Shown here: positions 8,627 to 17,152 of the stretch, in pieces
How positions within the stretch are numbered: position 1 is the first letter of the stretch
Layout of the letters: each line of letters starts with the position of its first letter
Source of the DNA: Verrucomicrobiota bacterium
GTDB lineage: Bacteria; Verrucomicrobiota; Verrucomicrobiia; Limisphaerales; UBA9464
Direction of reading: 5' to 3'
NCBI GenBank assembly: GCA_947454705.1
Contig: CANGKZ010000012.1
Location: 62,001-126,000, forward strand
DNA: 64,000 nucleotides
Notes under the pieces: generated by a model
What the model saw: only the letters and a program-made list of their open reading frames with translations
Databases searched by the model: none
Told to the model about the DNA's origin: nothing
Position numbers and translations under genes: made by a program

Positions 8627-9356
8627 AATTCCTAGCGGGCTTCGATCTGCGGCTGAGGGTTGCGGCGAGCGCGGCTCCGAGGCCGATGATCACGGCGATC
8701 GGGAGCCACGGGCGTTTCACCTTTGGCGTCGCGGGATGCAGCGGATGCGCGGTAAACTCGATCACAAGTTCACTCTGCGTGAAATCACGCGTCTGACGCA
8801 CGATTTCGATTTCGGCGGTTTCCGGCTGAAGCGCGTTCGCGAGGTGAATCGTGGAGTGATTCGTGTGCCGGTTCTGAATCCGAAACCGGTGAGCCCCCTC
8901 TGCAAACGGTGCGCATGGGACTGCGGCCTTGAGTTCCACGACGCCAACCCCATCCCGCACCGCGGAAACTTCCGGAAACCGCACCGATTCAAGACGGGGC
9001 AGGGCGGCGGCATCGTCGATGTCGATCCGCAGGTGCTTCAAAATGGATTCCGCGTAGGCGCGTTGTTCCAATTCTGAGACGCGTCCGTCGCGGTCGGAAT
9101 CCATCTCAACCAGCACTGCCTCGGCCACCGCCTGTCCGGGCGTGAGCGACAGTTGCAACTCCACGCCGGCGGGACGGATCGCGACGAACGCGGCGTGGAG
9201 GTACTCGTCGATCCGATGCGCCTGAACCTGCGTCGACGCTGCAAATCCGAGCGCCAAAGCCAGTCCGAGGTTTCGGAGGCGACGCCCGGTCGGTGCGCCG
9301 ATCTGCTGCGGGAATCCCGTTCGATCAACGGCCGCCGAACTGGACGCCGTAGTCAT
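8625..9356 (-). CDS. Secreted EF-hand protein with HupE/UreJ-like ectodomain
   Basis: The protein has 243 residues: a signal segment at about 27-47, then AHRIDEYLHAAFVAIRP, a segment like the periplasmic N-terminal part of long HupE/UreJ-type proteins. Residues 86-97 (DSDRDGRVSELE) form a complete 12-position EF-hand calcium loop. A C-terminal hydrophobic anchor lies at about 218-236. The multi-pass permease part of HupE/UreJ is missing, so this is an anchored ectodomain only. It starts inside the end of the upstream DUF3500 gene (32-base overlap), which suggests an operon. Function unknown; the HupE resemblance is by eye. Confidence 0.75.
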   Translation of the reverse strand: MTTASSSAAVDRTGFPQQIGAPTGRRLRNLGLALALGFAASTQVQAHRIDEYLHAAFVAIRPAGVELQLSLTPGQAVAEAVLVEMDSDRDGRVSELEQRAYAESILKHLRIDIDDAAALPRLESVRFPEVSAVRDGVGVVELKAAVPCAPFAEGAHRFRIQNRHTNHSTIHLANALQPETAEIEIVRQTRDFTQSELVIEFTAHPLHPATPKVKRPWLPIAVIIGLGAALAATLSRRSKPARN

Positions 9357-10425
9357 TGGTCGGATCGCGGTAGATCGTGTGGATGTGATTCACCGGGTTT
9401 CCGCCCAGGTTCTGCGGCGCGTATTCGATCACCACGGTCGGACCCTGAATGCGGAAGTAAGCCGCGCTGCCGGGCGTCGTGGGGCCGCTCCAGGCGAAGT
9501 ACGTGTCGGCCAGGTTCGACTCGATCTCGGCGAGTTTGGCCTTCGCGGCGGACTCGTGGACGATGCCCACCCATTCACTCGCCAGGTCCAGCAGCAGCGC
9601 CTTCTGAGCCGCCGTGAACGTGGATCCCTTCACGCCTTCGGGCGCGATCTTCTTGCCGTCGTGGCCAGGCCCGAGAACGAGGTCGCGGAACTTGGATCCG
9701 AGAATCGCGCTCGTGCGCTGTTCCGGAGTCAGGGCGTTGATCAGGGTGAACGCCTTGCTGTCCTCCGCACCGAGCGGACGGATCGTTTTTCCATCAAGCT
9801 GATAGGTGGCGGGCTGGGCTGCGGTGAGGCTCGGGGTGATCACGCCTTTGGCACCGGCCAACGTGACGTTGATGGCCAGGTGATGGCCGCCGAATTGCAG
9901 CATCCACGGCGTGCGGTCCGACGGAGTTCCAAGAATGGAAATGTAAAACTCATCGCTGCCAAACATCAGGTTGGGCGGATTGCCCGGACTATGTTTCAAG
10001 GCCTCGTCGCCATTCACGATTTCTATGAGCTTCTGATATCCCTTCGGGCTGAAGGTCGATGCCAGCAGGGCCAGGAGTTTCTCGCGCTGCGCGGCGTTGA
10101 GCTCGCCGAGTTTGAGTCCTGCACGGGGCACCATGGTCACCGGGAGGTTCGACCAGTTGGCGCGCTGCTTGTCGTCTCCGTAGGTGAACACCGCGCGGCC
10201 GCGTTTTGCTTCATCGAGCGAATCCAGAAACGCCTTCGCCGCCTTGGCTGCAGCGGCGGTGGAGGCGGTGGAGGCGGTCACGCCCGTTGGGACCTGCGTC
10301 TTGTAATAGGTGCCCGCGGCCGAATCGGCTCCGCGCAGGGTGAACGCGGGCGATGCCGCGAGGAGGCCGAGCCCCGCAAAAAGCCAGGGAGTGATTGAGC
10401 GGAACGAGGAACGCGTGGGAGTCAT
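9325..10425 (-). CDS. DUF3500 family secreted protein
   Basis: The 366-residue protein begins with a signal peptide (hydrophobic 13-30). It carries the DUF3500 pattern: AFLDSLDEAKRGRAVF near residue 66, the LGELNAAQREKLLALLA helix, a conserved FGGHHLAINVT, and a C-terminal IHTIYRDPTNDYG. The biochemical role of DUF3500 proteins is not established. It is transcribed with the EF-hand protein that follows. Confidence 0.82.
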   Translation of the reverse strand: MTPTRSSFRSITPWLFAGLGLLAASPAFTLRGADSAAGTYYKTQVPTGVTASTASTAAAAKAAKAFLDSLDEAKRGRAVFTYGDDKQRANWSNLPVTMVPRAGLKLGELNAAQREKLLALLASTFSPKGYQKLIEIVNGDEALKHSPGNPPNLMFGSDEFYISILGTPSDRTPWMLQFGGHHLAINVTLAGAKGVITPSLTAAQPATYQLDGKTIRPLGAEDSKAFTLINALTPEQRTSAILGSKFRDLVLGPGHDGKKIAPEGVKGSTFTAAQKALLLDLASEWVGIVHESAAKAKLAEIESNLADTYFAWSGPTTPGSAAYFRIQGPTVVIEYAPQNLGGNPVNHIHTIYRDPTNDYGVQFGGR

Positions 10426-10492
10426 GATGAAATGCGGTGTTGAACCCGGAAATGCGATGCGATGGGGGAGTCAACCGGGGGACGCGAAAAAC

Positions 10493-11740
10493 TCAAGAAC
10501 GCAGACGTTGGATCACGCAGAGCCGTTCGAGATCGCCCTTCTGCACGAGCAGGCGCAGCACTGGGGCCGGGTTGCGTCCATGGCCCCAGTTGTGGTCGGC
10601 GCGCTGGATGGCCTGTTCGAAATCTTCGACAACAGGACGCGATCGTCCTGCGGATACCGCATGCCAGCGTGCCAGCCAGGTGATGACCGCCTGCTGCAGG
10701 GCGAGCGCGAGGAATCCCTCGTGCAGGGGGAGGTTGTGATACCCGACCCCGCAAAACGCCACGCTCTGCAGCTTCACCCGGAAATAACGGGTGAGGAGGG
10801 CATCGGATTCTGGAGACGTCCCGGCGGTCATGGACTCCACCGCGTTGAAGGAAACTTTTGAAAATCCCGCTCCGAGATCCGGCGTGTTGCCGCTTCCGGA
10901 AAGAAACTGAATCGCCGCCTTGAGCAGGAGCCAGCGGTGTCGGCCCTTTTGCTCCAGATCGTGGACGGTGGTTCGACGCGCCTGATCGAGCACCTGCTGT
11001 CGAAGCAGCACGCGCGCCACCACGGTTAGATTTCCCGACCCGGTCACCGCGCTGGCTGCCGAGGTGAGGGCGCCGCGGAAGATGCCTTCGAGCAGCGTGT
11101 CGGCATCGCGACCACTCATGGGGCCGAGCCCTGCCTTGCGAAGCGCGGCGAGTCCGTGCATGCCGCGAATCCAGCGTTGAGACAGGGGGACATCGGACGC
11201 AGCGATCACCGCATCGAGTCGGCGCAGCACCCGATGGAACGTGGGCCAGTCGGTTGAAACCCCGGCAAAAAGCATCGGGGCGGGAACGGACTCCGGCATT
11301 CCCTGAAGCGCACTGGGAGCGATCGGCCGAAGCGCTTCGAGTTGACTCGACAGGGTGGCGCCGCGATTGGCGACGGCGGAGGGACAGTCGAATCGAACGC
11401 CGACCGCAATGCGCGGGCCCGATGGATGGTAGGTGAGGGGATAAAGGCGGCAGGGAAGCGGCTTGGCGGCTTCCCCGAAACGCGCGTGGATCCGGCATCG
11501 GCCTGCAGGATCGAGAAACACACAGGCTCCGTCGGGCTGGTGCCCGAGCCGGTGTCCGCGCCCGTGCGGGACCATCATCGATGCGGGATCCACTCCGTCG
11601 GTCGTGGACCAATTCTGATCCAGGATCCGTTGTCGGTCCGCCGCATCCAGCGTGATCAGCAGACCTCCGCGGCAGCACTTCGAGCAGCCGTGGCAGCTCC
11701 AGTTCTGCCCGGCCGGGGCTTCGAGCACGGGGAGTTTCAT
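10493..11740 (-). CDS. YkgJ-type cysteine-cluster (zinc/iron-chelating) protein
   Basis: The start at 11740 gives 415 residues beginning MKLPVLEAPAGQNWSC. The N-terminal third has the YkgJ cluster: Cys16, Cys19, Cys22, Cys23 (SCHGCSKCC), a later CVFLDPAGRCRIH, and PLPCRLYPLTY, together eight Cys in the usual spacing. Such domains are thought to bind zinc or an iron-sulfur cluster. The C-terminal 250 residues are mostly helical and have no family I recognise. An in-frame upstream extension to 11950 runs through a repeat array and is not coding. No operon partner is obvious. Confidence 0.8.
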   Translation of the reverse strand: MKLPVLEAPAGQNWSCHGCSKCCRGGLLITLDAADRQRILDQNWSTTDGVDPASMMVPHGRGHRLGHQPDGACVFLDPAGRCRIHARFGEAAKPLPCRLYPLTYHPSGPRIAVGVRFDCPSAVANRGATLSSQLEALRPIAPSALQGMPESVPAPMLFAGVSTDWPTFHRVLRRLDAVIAASDVPLSQRWIRGMHGLAALRKAGLGPMSGRDADTLLEGIFRGALTSAASAVTGSGNLTVVARVLLRQQVLDQARRTTVHDLEQKGRHRWLLLKAAIQFLSGSGNTPDLGAGFSKVSFNAVESMTAGTSPESDALLTRYFRVKLQSVAFCGVGYHNLPLHEGFLALALQQAVITWLARWHAVSAGRSRPVVEDFEQAIQRADHNWGHGRNPAPVLRLLVQKGDLERLCVIQRLRS

Positions 11741-11810
11741 TCGGGGGGAGAACTCTGGCGGCGAATTCGGGAACACCAAAGTCGAAAGTCGTTCAACCTG
11801 GAAAGCGCGG

Positions 11811-11963
11811 TTCAAACCACAGATAGACACAGATTCACACAGATAGGGAATCCGGATGGAAGTTTGGCGCGCTTCAACGTTCTTCACCGTGCATTGAACT
11901 CGTGCCTGTCTCCGTTCCGCACATCTGGATCTGTGTTTATCTGTGTCCATCTGTGGTTCAACA
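11811..11963. repeat. Inverted pair of ATCTGTG phased repeats
   Basis: The left block (11811-11850) reads ACCACAGATAGACACAGATT and the right block (11931-11963) reads as its complement, ATCTGTGTCCATCTGTGG. The blocks face each other over about 80 bases upstream of an alpha/beta hydrolase gene. They belong to the same family as 8591 and 28551. Confidence 0.6.
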
Positions 11964-12027
11964 AAGAGCCGGCTGCAGCTTGTTTTCGCGGTTTGATTCC
12001 TGGCCGGGGCGACGCAGTGTTCGGCCC

Positions 12028-12867
12028 ATGAGAATTGGACGTTCGACGATCTCGATCCTTGCCCTGGTTTTTGGAACGCTCGCCGCCATGTCGGCAGATC
12101 AACGCGTGGAAGTCGCCCCGGGCCTGACCGGGGCCTGGAATCAGCCTTCTTCTGGATGGGATGGCCGCACGGTGCTGCTGTTCCACGGGCTCGCGCAGGA
12201 CATGGACGAGGTCGGGGACCTGCACAAGAAACTCGCGGCGCGGCTTTCGGCGGTGGGGGTCGCGAGTTTGCGAATCAACTTTCGCGGCGAGGGCGACCGC
12301 CTGCGGACCAACATTGAATCGACTTTCCCCAAGCGACTGGAGGACGCCGCTTCGGCCCGTGCCTTTGCGCTTCGACAGCCCGGGGTGCGGGCGGATCGCA
12401 TGGCGGCAGTCGGATTCAGTCTTGGTTCGGCCACGGCGATTGAGACCGCCGGGCGGCATCCCGACTGGTTCCGGACCCTGGTGCTTTGGTCGAGCCCCAG
12501 CGGGAAGGTGCTCGACTACCTGATGACGCGTCCCGACGCGCAGGCAGCGATGCGTGACGGCGTGGGGGTGGATGACGTTCCGGGTTGGAAGCCCGTGTAC
12601 ACCAAGCGCGAGTTCTACGAGAGCTTCCGCGGGATCGATCTCGACGCCTCGCTGGCGAAGTTCAACGGCCCGGTGCTTTCAATCCGGGGATCGGAGGATT
12701 TTCTCCCGCGCCGCGATTTCGAGATGCTCAACCACGCCCCCGGAAAACCCCGCGAAGCCATTCTGCTCGGCGGGGCGGACCACATTTTCAAAGTGTTTCA
12801 GCCCGAGTTCGGATTCGAGGAGCGCGTGCTGGATTCCACGATGACCTGGTTGAACAAGCATTTGTAG
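12028..12867 (+). CDS. Secreted alpha/beta hydrolase
   Basis: This 279-residue protein starts with a signal peptide (about 1-23). The catalytic triad is visible: Ser131 in GFSLGS, Asp224 in GSEDFLP and His252 in GGADHIF, with the oxyanion-hole HG motif at LLFHGLAQ. The fold is that of serine esterases/lipases and the substrate cannot be deduced. The start at 12028 is the first ATG after the repeat region and gives a proper signal peptide. It is followed 19 bases later by the propeller gene, so the pair is probably cotranscribed. Confidence 0.85.
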   Translation: MRIGRSTISILALVFGTLAAMSADQRVEVAPGLTGAWNQPSSGWDGRTVLLFHGLAQDMDEVGDLHKKLAARLSAVGVASLRINFRGEGDRLRTNIESTFPKRLEDAASARAFALRQPGVRADRMAAVGFSLGSATAIETAGRHPDWFRTLVLWSSPSGKVLDYLMTRPDAQAAMRDGVGVDDVPGWKPVYTKREFYESFRGIDLDASLAKFNGPVLSIRGSEDFLPRRDFEMLNHAPGKPREAILLGGADHIFKVFQPEFGFEERVLDSTMTWLNKHL

Positions 12868-12886
12868 TCCTCCTGCGAAACCGCTC

Positions 12887-13909
12887 ATGAACCGCCGTCG
12901 TTTCCTTCTTCAATCCGCGCTGGCTGCTGGCGTGGCTCCGTGGGCGGTGCGTGCCGAGACGCGCGGACCGATTTTGGGGCAGGGAGGCTTCCGTTATCGC
13001 GTGGTGCCGGGCTGGGGACAGCTCGGGGCATCGACGCCGGTGGACAACTGCCACGGCATCGTGTGCGACCGCGCGGGCAATGTGGTGCTGCTCACCGACG
13101 AGCCGAAGAACAACTTCATTGTCTACGATCCGAAGGGCCGACTGCTTCACAAATGGGGCACTGAGTATCCCGGAGCGCACGGCCTCTCGCTGGTGGTGGA
13201 GCACGGACGCGAGGTGCTGTACTTCACCGATCTGAAGCGGCACCGGGTGTTCAAATCGACACCCTCCGGTGAGTTGCTCGGCGAATGGGGCTGGCCTGAA
13301 AAAACGGGCCGGTACGCGAAAGAGGACGATTACCGGCCGTCTTGGACCCTGCATCTCCCCGATGGCGGGTTCTTCATTCTGGATGGATACGGACGCGACT
13401 ACATCACGCGTCACCGTGCCGATGGATCGTTTCATTCCATCTTCGGCGGACAGGAAGGCGGCATCACCCACTGGGGTCCGCACGGCGGCATGGTGGATTT
13501 CGACGCCAAGAAGCGGCCGACGCTGTTGATCGCAATGAGTGATCAGCAATACCTCCTGCGATTGGATCTGGAGGGAAAGGCGTTGGGACGCGTGCCGTTG
13601 CCGGGAGGGAATCCGCGACAGATCCGTCGCGTGCGGAAGAACTACTTTGTCGCGCACCTTGCTGACAACTGGCCGGCCGATCGGAACAGCCGTGGATTTG
13701 TTTCGGTGCTGGATTCCGAACTGCGTGTGATTTCAAACGTGGGTGGGACTCCACCGGAATACGACCAAAACGGGACGCTTCGACCGATGAAGCATGTGGG
13801 GGAGACTTTTCTGCATCCGCATGATCTGGCGGTGGGGAAGGACGGCAGCCTGTACGTCGCGCAATTTGCCTCGGGCAAGACCTACCCGATCAAACTCGAC
13901 CGCGTGTAG
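12887..13909 (+). CDS. Tat-exported NHL/6-bladed beta-propeller protein
   Basis: 340 residues. The N-terminus MNRRRFLLQSALAAG is a twin-arginine signal, so it is probably exported folded. The rest shows repeated blades of the NHL/peptidylamidoglycolate-lyase-like type: HGIVCDRAGNVVLLTDE, GYGRDYITRHRADGSFHS and HPHDLAVGKDGSLYVAQ. Proteins of this group often occur in PVC bacteria as secreted propellers of unknown substrate. It may be a lyase or binding protein. Its upstream neighbour is an exported hydrolase. Confidence 0.82.
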   Translation: MNRRRFLLQSALAAGVAPWAVRAETRGPILGQGGFRYRVVPGWGQLGASTPVDNCHGIVCDRAGNVVLLTDEPKNNFIVYDPKGRLLHKWGTEYPGAHGLSLVVEHGREVLYFTDLKRHRVFKSTPSGELLGEWGWPEKTGRYAKEDDYRPSWTLHLPDGGFFILDGYGRDYITRHRADGSFHSIFGGQEGGITHWGPHGGMVDFDAKKRPTLLIAMSDQQYLLRLDLEGKALGRVPLPGGNPRQIRRVRKNYFVAHLADNWPADRNSRGFVSVLDSELRVISNVGGTPPEYDQNGTLRPMKHVGETFLHPHDLAVGKDGSLYVAQFASGKTYPIKLDRV

Positions 13910-13914
13910 CAAAC

Positions 13915-14042
13915 GTCGCGGCAGCGTCGTGGAGTTCGCCAGTCCTCTGGCGCTTTGGAATGGGTGTAGAGCCGACGCCCGGGAAACAAACTCCATGCGG
14001 GGTGAAAGCGGTAGAGGACTACCGCAGTCCAAGACCTGACGG
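13915..14042. repeat. Paired hairpin repeat A/B, copy 1
   Basis: Block A (13915-13958) contains CGCCAG-TCCT-CTGGCG and block B (14005-14042) contains GCGGTAG-AGGA-CTACCGC. A and B look like diverged inverted copies of each other. The same two blocks recur in the opposite order at 47777-47880. Confidence 0.7.
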
Positions 14043-14071
14043 TGATTCGACGTGGGGGGCGGAGTGCTACC

Positions 14072-14106
14072 AAAAAAAGGGCTGCACCACTCGCGCGGTG
14101 CAGCCC
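14072..14106 (-). terminator. Intrinsic terminator of htpG
   Basis: On the minus strand GGGCTGCACC and GGTGCAGCCC form a perfect 10-bp stem with an 8-base loop, followed by seven T (plus-strand A 14072-14078). It lies 58 bases after the htpG stop. Confidence 0.88.
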
Positions 14107-14163
14107 TCTTCCGGTTTAACTCTTCAACGATTCAACGTTTCAACTGCGGCCACGCCGCTTCAC

Positions 14164-16005
14164 TTACGCCAGCACGCGTTCGAGCAGTTGGTTCATGCGC
14201 TTCAGCATGGTTCGCGGATCCTCCAGCACGCCCGCGGCGACGCGTGCGTTGTCGAGGATCTGTTCTGCCACCTGCCCCGCGAGCGATGCGTCCTTCTGTC
14301 GCATCTGGTCGAGCCGCGCGATGATCGGGTGCGCCGGGTTGATCTCCAGGTCCTGCTTCTCGGCCGGGAATTCGGATTCGTCCTTCTTCATCGCCTTGAG
14401 CATGCGGCGCATGCTGGAGGTCATGTAACGGTCCGCATCCACAATCACGGCCGGGCTGTCCACCAGACGCTGCGAGGCGCGCACTTCGCCGACGCGTTCG
14501 CCCAGCGATTCCTTGATCCAGGCCGCCAGTGCCTTCGCCGCTTCCTCGCTGAGGGCGCCGTCCTTCTTCGGATCGTTGAGGTTGAGGTCCGCCTTCTCCG
14601 CGGGCTTGAGCGTCTTGCCTTCGAAGGTGTGGAGATGCTCGGTGACGAATTCGTCCCATTCATCGTAGAGGAACAGCACTTCAAACTTCCGTTCGCGGAA
14701 GACTTCGAAGTACGGGCTGCTTTCCGCGGCTTCGCGGTTGGGAGCCATCAGGCAGTAGATTTCCTTCTGCTCTTCCGGCATGCGCTTCACGTAGTCCGCC
14801 AGCGAGGTGCGCTTGCCCTTCTCGGTCGAGGAGGATTCATAACGCAGCAGCTTGCCGAGCGCCTCGCGATGGGTGAAGTCGGTGACCACGCCCTCCTTCA
14901 GGAAGCGGTGATACTCGTCGTAGAACTTGTCGTAGGTCTCGGGATTCTGTTCCGACTGCTCGTTCAGGAACTTCAAGAACCGGCTGGTGAGCGCCTTGTT
15001 CAGTTTCTGCATCAACGACGTGTCCTGCATCGTCTCGCGCGAGATGTTCAGCGGGAGATCCTCGCTGTCCACGACACCCTTGAGGAAGCGCAGCCATTCC
15101 GGAAAGAGGCCCTTGGCCTTGGACTGGATGAGCACCTTGCGGCAGTACAGGTTCACCTCGGATTCGATCCGCCCCATACCCATGGTCTCGACATTGCGGG
15201 CGGGGACGAACAGGAGCGACTGAATCGCGATCGGTGCGTCGGCGTTGAAGTGCAGGCGCAGCAGCGGGTTGTCCTGGTCGTGCGCGATGAACTGGTAGAA
15301 CTCGTTGTACTCCTCCTCCTTGATCTCGTTCTTGCTGCGGGTCCAGAGGGCCTGAACGGTGTTCACCTTCGTTCCGTTCAGCTCGATCGGGAAGGGGACG
15401 AAGCTGGAGTAGCGCTTGATGATTCGCTCCAGCGTGCCGGCGGTGGCGAATTCCTTGGCCTCGTCCTTGAGCTCCAGGGTGATCTTAGTGCCGCGGGGCA
15501 GGTCGGATGCGGGCGTGATTTCATAGCCGCCGGTGCCTTCGCTGACCCACTGCCATCCGGACTCGCCATCGAGGTAGGATCGGCTGTGAACGGTCACGCG
15601 CTTGGCCGCCATGAATGCGGAATAGAAGCCGACGCCGAACTGGCCGATCAGGCCCACGTCGGGCTTTTTGTCCTCGGCCAATTGCTTGAGGAAGGCCTTG
15701 GTGCCGGAGTGGGCGATGGTGCCCAGGTTCTTCACCAGTTCGTCGTGCGTCATGCCGACGCCGGTGTCGATGAAGGTCAGGGTTCCCGCGGCCTCGTCGG
15801 AGGTCAGGGAGATTCCCGCCGCGATCTCGGGCTGATGCACCGGGGTGCCGGAGGCCTGGGTGAAACGGAGCTTCTCGCAGGCGTCGGCGGCGTTGGAAAT
15901 CAACTCGCGGACGAAGATCTCCTTATCGGTGTAGAGGGAATGGATGACGATGTTCAGCAGTTGCTGAATCTCGGCCTGAAACGTGTGCTTTTCGCTCGAA
16001 CTCAT
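14164..16005 (-). CDS. htpG: Chaperone HtpG (bacterial Hsp90)
   Basis: This 613-residue ATP-dependent chaperone is typical HtpG length. The N-terminal GHKL ATPase shows FVRELISNAADAC at 31-43 with the catalytic Glu34 and Asn38, then DTGVGM and GQFGVGFYS for nucleotide binding. The middle domain has the conserved NISRETMQ, followed by the C-terminal dimerisation region. A possible promoter upstream on the minus strand reads TTGACG-N17-TACTCC (about 16020-16050), but the -10 is weak. The transglutaminase-like gene ends 85 bases upstream on the same strand, and a strong terminator follows. Confidence 0.97.
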   Translation of the reverse strand: MSSSEKHTFQAEIQQLLNIVIHSLYTDKEIFVRELISNAADACEKLRFTQASGTPVHQPEIAAGISLTSDEAAGTLTFIDTGVGMTHDELVKNLGTIAHSGTKAFLKQLAEDKKPDVGLIGQFGVGFYSAFMAAKRVTVHSRSYLDGESGWQWVSEGTGGYEITPASDLPRGTKITLELKDEAKEFATAGTLERIIKRYSSFVPFPIELNGTKVNTVQALWTRSKNEIKEEEYNEFYQFIAHDQDNPLLRLHFNADAPIAIQSLLFVPARNVETMGMGRIESEVNLYCRKVLIQSKAKGLFPEWLRFLKGVVDSEDLPLNISRETMQDTSLMQKLNKALTSRFLKFLNEQSEQNPETYDKFYDEYHRFLKEGVVTDFTHREALGKLLRYESSSTEKGKRTSLADYVKRMPEEQKEIYCLMAPNREAAESSPYFEVFRERKFEVLFLYDEWDEFVTEHLHTFEGKTLKPAEKADLNLNDPKKDGALSEEAAKALAAWIKESLGERVGEVRASQRLVDSPAVIVDADRYMTSSMRRMLKAMKKDESEFPAEKQDLEINPAHPIIARLDQMRQKDASLAGQVAEQILDNARVAAGVLEDPRTMLKRMNQLLERVLA

Positions 16006-16090
16006 AGGTCGGCTTAGGAGTAGAAACCAAACTGCGGTCCGTCAAGACGCCCGCTGAATTTCCTCCGGGATGTTCCCGGGGCTCGCTTCC

Positions 16091-16990
16091 TCAATTCATC
16101 CGCAGACGCGGGGTGCCATCGAGCCGTTTGGAGAGATCAATCGGATCGCCGACCGACACCTGGAGCGGATTCACCTGGTAGGCCCACACTTCGAAATACG
16201 TCAGCGTGGCCTCGCCGTAGATCGTGGAGAGCGCCCCGTCCACGGCGTCGAGTCCGTGCGCAACCTTGATCCGGCCGATGCGCGGGACATTGAAGCGTGC
16301 ATCAAAATTGAGCCAGTTGCCGCCCAGGTACACCTCGAAGTAGGCGTGGAAATCCATGGGGGTGCCCGGATCGGTGAAGCCGATGTCGGGCAAATGTCCC
16401 GTGACGTAGCGGGCGGGGAGGTTGAATGCGCGGCAGAGGGCGATGGCGCAGTGGGCGAAATCCCTGCACACACCGTAGCGACGTTCGATCACTTCGGTGG
16501 CCGACAGATCGGGACGCCCGGAGGCGAAGCGGTACTCGATGTTCTGATGGACCCAGTTGCAGATCGCCTGCACGCGCTGGGGGCCGTGCAGCACGTGTCC
16601 GAATTGCTTCCATGCGAAATCGCGGAGCTTGTCGGAATCGCAATACCGGCTGGGCAGCGTGTACCGGAGCACATCGGTGGGGAGAAAGTTGATCGGCTCC
16701 GGGATCAGTCCCTTGCCCTGCGGATCAGGGAGCGATGACACGGCCACTAGGGCATCGTGATAAATCTCGTTCCGGCCGGGCAGAAGCATGGCCCGATGCG
16801 AGATATTCCCCTGGCTGTCCTGGTATTCAAATGCCGGCAGTCCGAATCCAAACGAGAGCTTCTCGGAACACACCATGTGGCGTTCGTCGAATCGTGGACG
16901 GAGGACAAAAAGAATGGGGGTGGCAATCGGCGCCTCGTACACCATGCGGCACCCGACACGGACCGTCAGATTCAACGGAGTAAAATTCAT
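16091..16990 (-). CDS. Transglutaminase-like (cysteine protease fold) protein
   Basis: With the start at 16990 the protein has 299 residues. The transglutaminase core gives a clear triad: Cys175 in RYGVCRDFAH, His215 in MDFHAYFEV and Asp230 in LNFDARF. The N-terminal 100 residues correspond to the bacterial transglutaminase-like N-terminal domain. No signal peptide is seen, so it is probably cytoplasmic. Family members act as peptidases or amidases in many bacteria; the substrate here is unknown. Upstream in-frame codons to 17080 are Arg/Pro-rich and unlikely to be translated. Confidence 0.87.
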   Translation of the reverse strand: MNFTPLNLTVRVGCRMVYEAPIATPILFVLRPRFDERHMVCSEKLSFGFGLPAFEYQDSQGNISHRAMLLPGRNEIYHDALVAVSSLPDPQGKGLIPEPINFLPTDVLRYTLPSRYCDSDKLRDFAWKQFGHVLHGPQRVQAICNWVHQNIEYRFASGRPDLSATEVIERRYGVCRDFAHCAIALCRAFNLPARYVTGHLPDIGFTDPGTPMDFHAYFEVYLGGNWLNFDARFNVPRIGRIKVAHGLDAVDGALSTIYGEATLTYFEVWAYQVNPLQVSVGDPIDLSKRLDGTPRLRMN

Positions 16991-17152
16991 CAATGACTGC
17001 GGGAAACGGCTTCGACGTCTCCCACGCCCGGAATTGGTTCGCGGTGGAGGCGGCGTCGCGGGTTCTCCGGGACTCCCCACCGTCTGCGCTTGGACGGCAA
17101 TAAGCGATCTAATTGCACCGACCGCGCCCGAAACCTGCGCAAGACCGCGCCA

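Noticed and set aside
11822-12031. Open frames across the ATCTGTG arrays upstream of the hydrolase
   Set aside because: They are known repeat-derived false genes, and the encoded text consists of repeat units.
13960-16017. Long open frame on the + strand opposite htpG (685 residues)
   Set aside because: It is an antisense shadow of htpG, has no recognisable motif, and arises from GC-rich codon bias.
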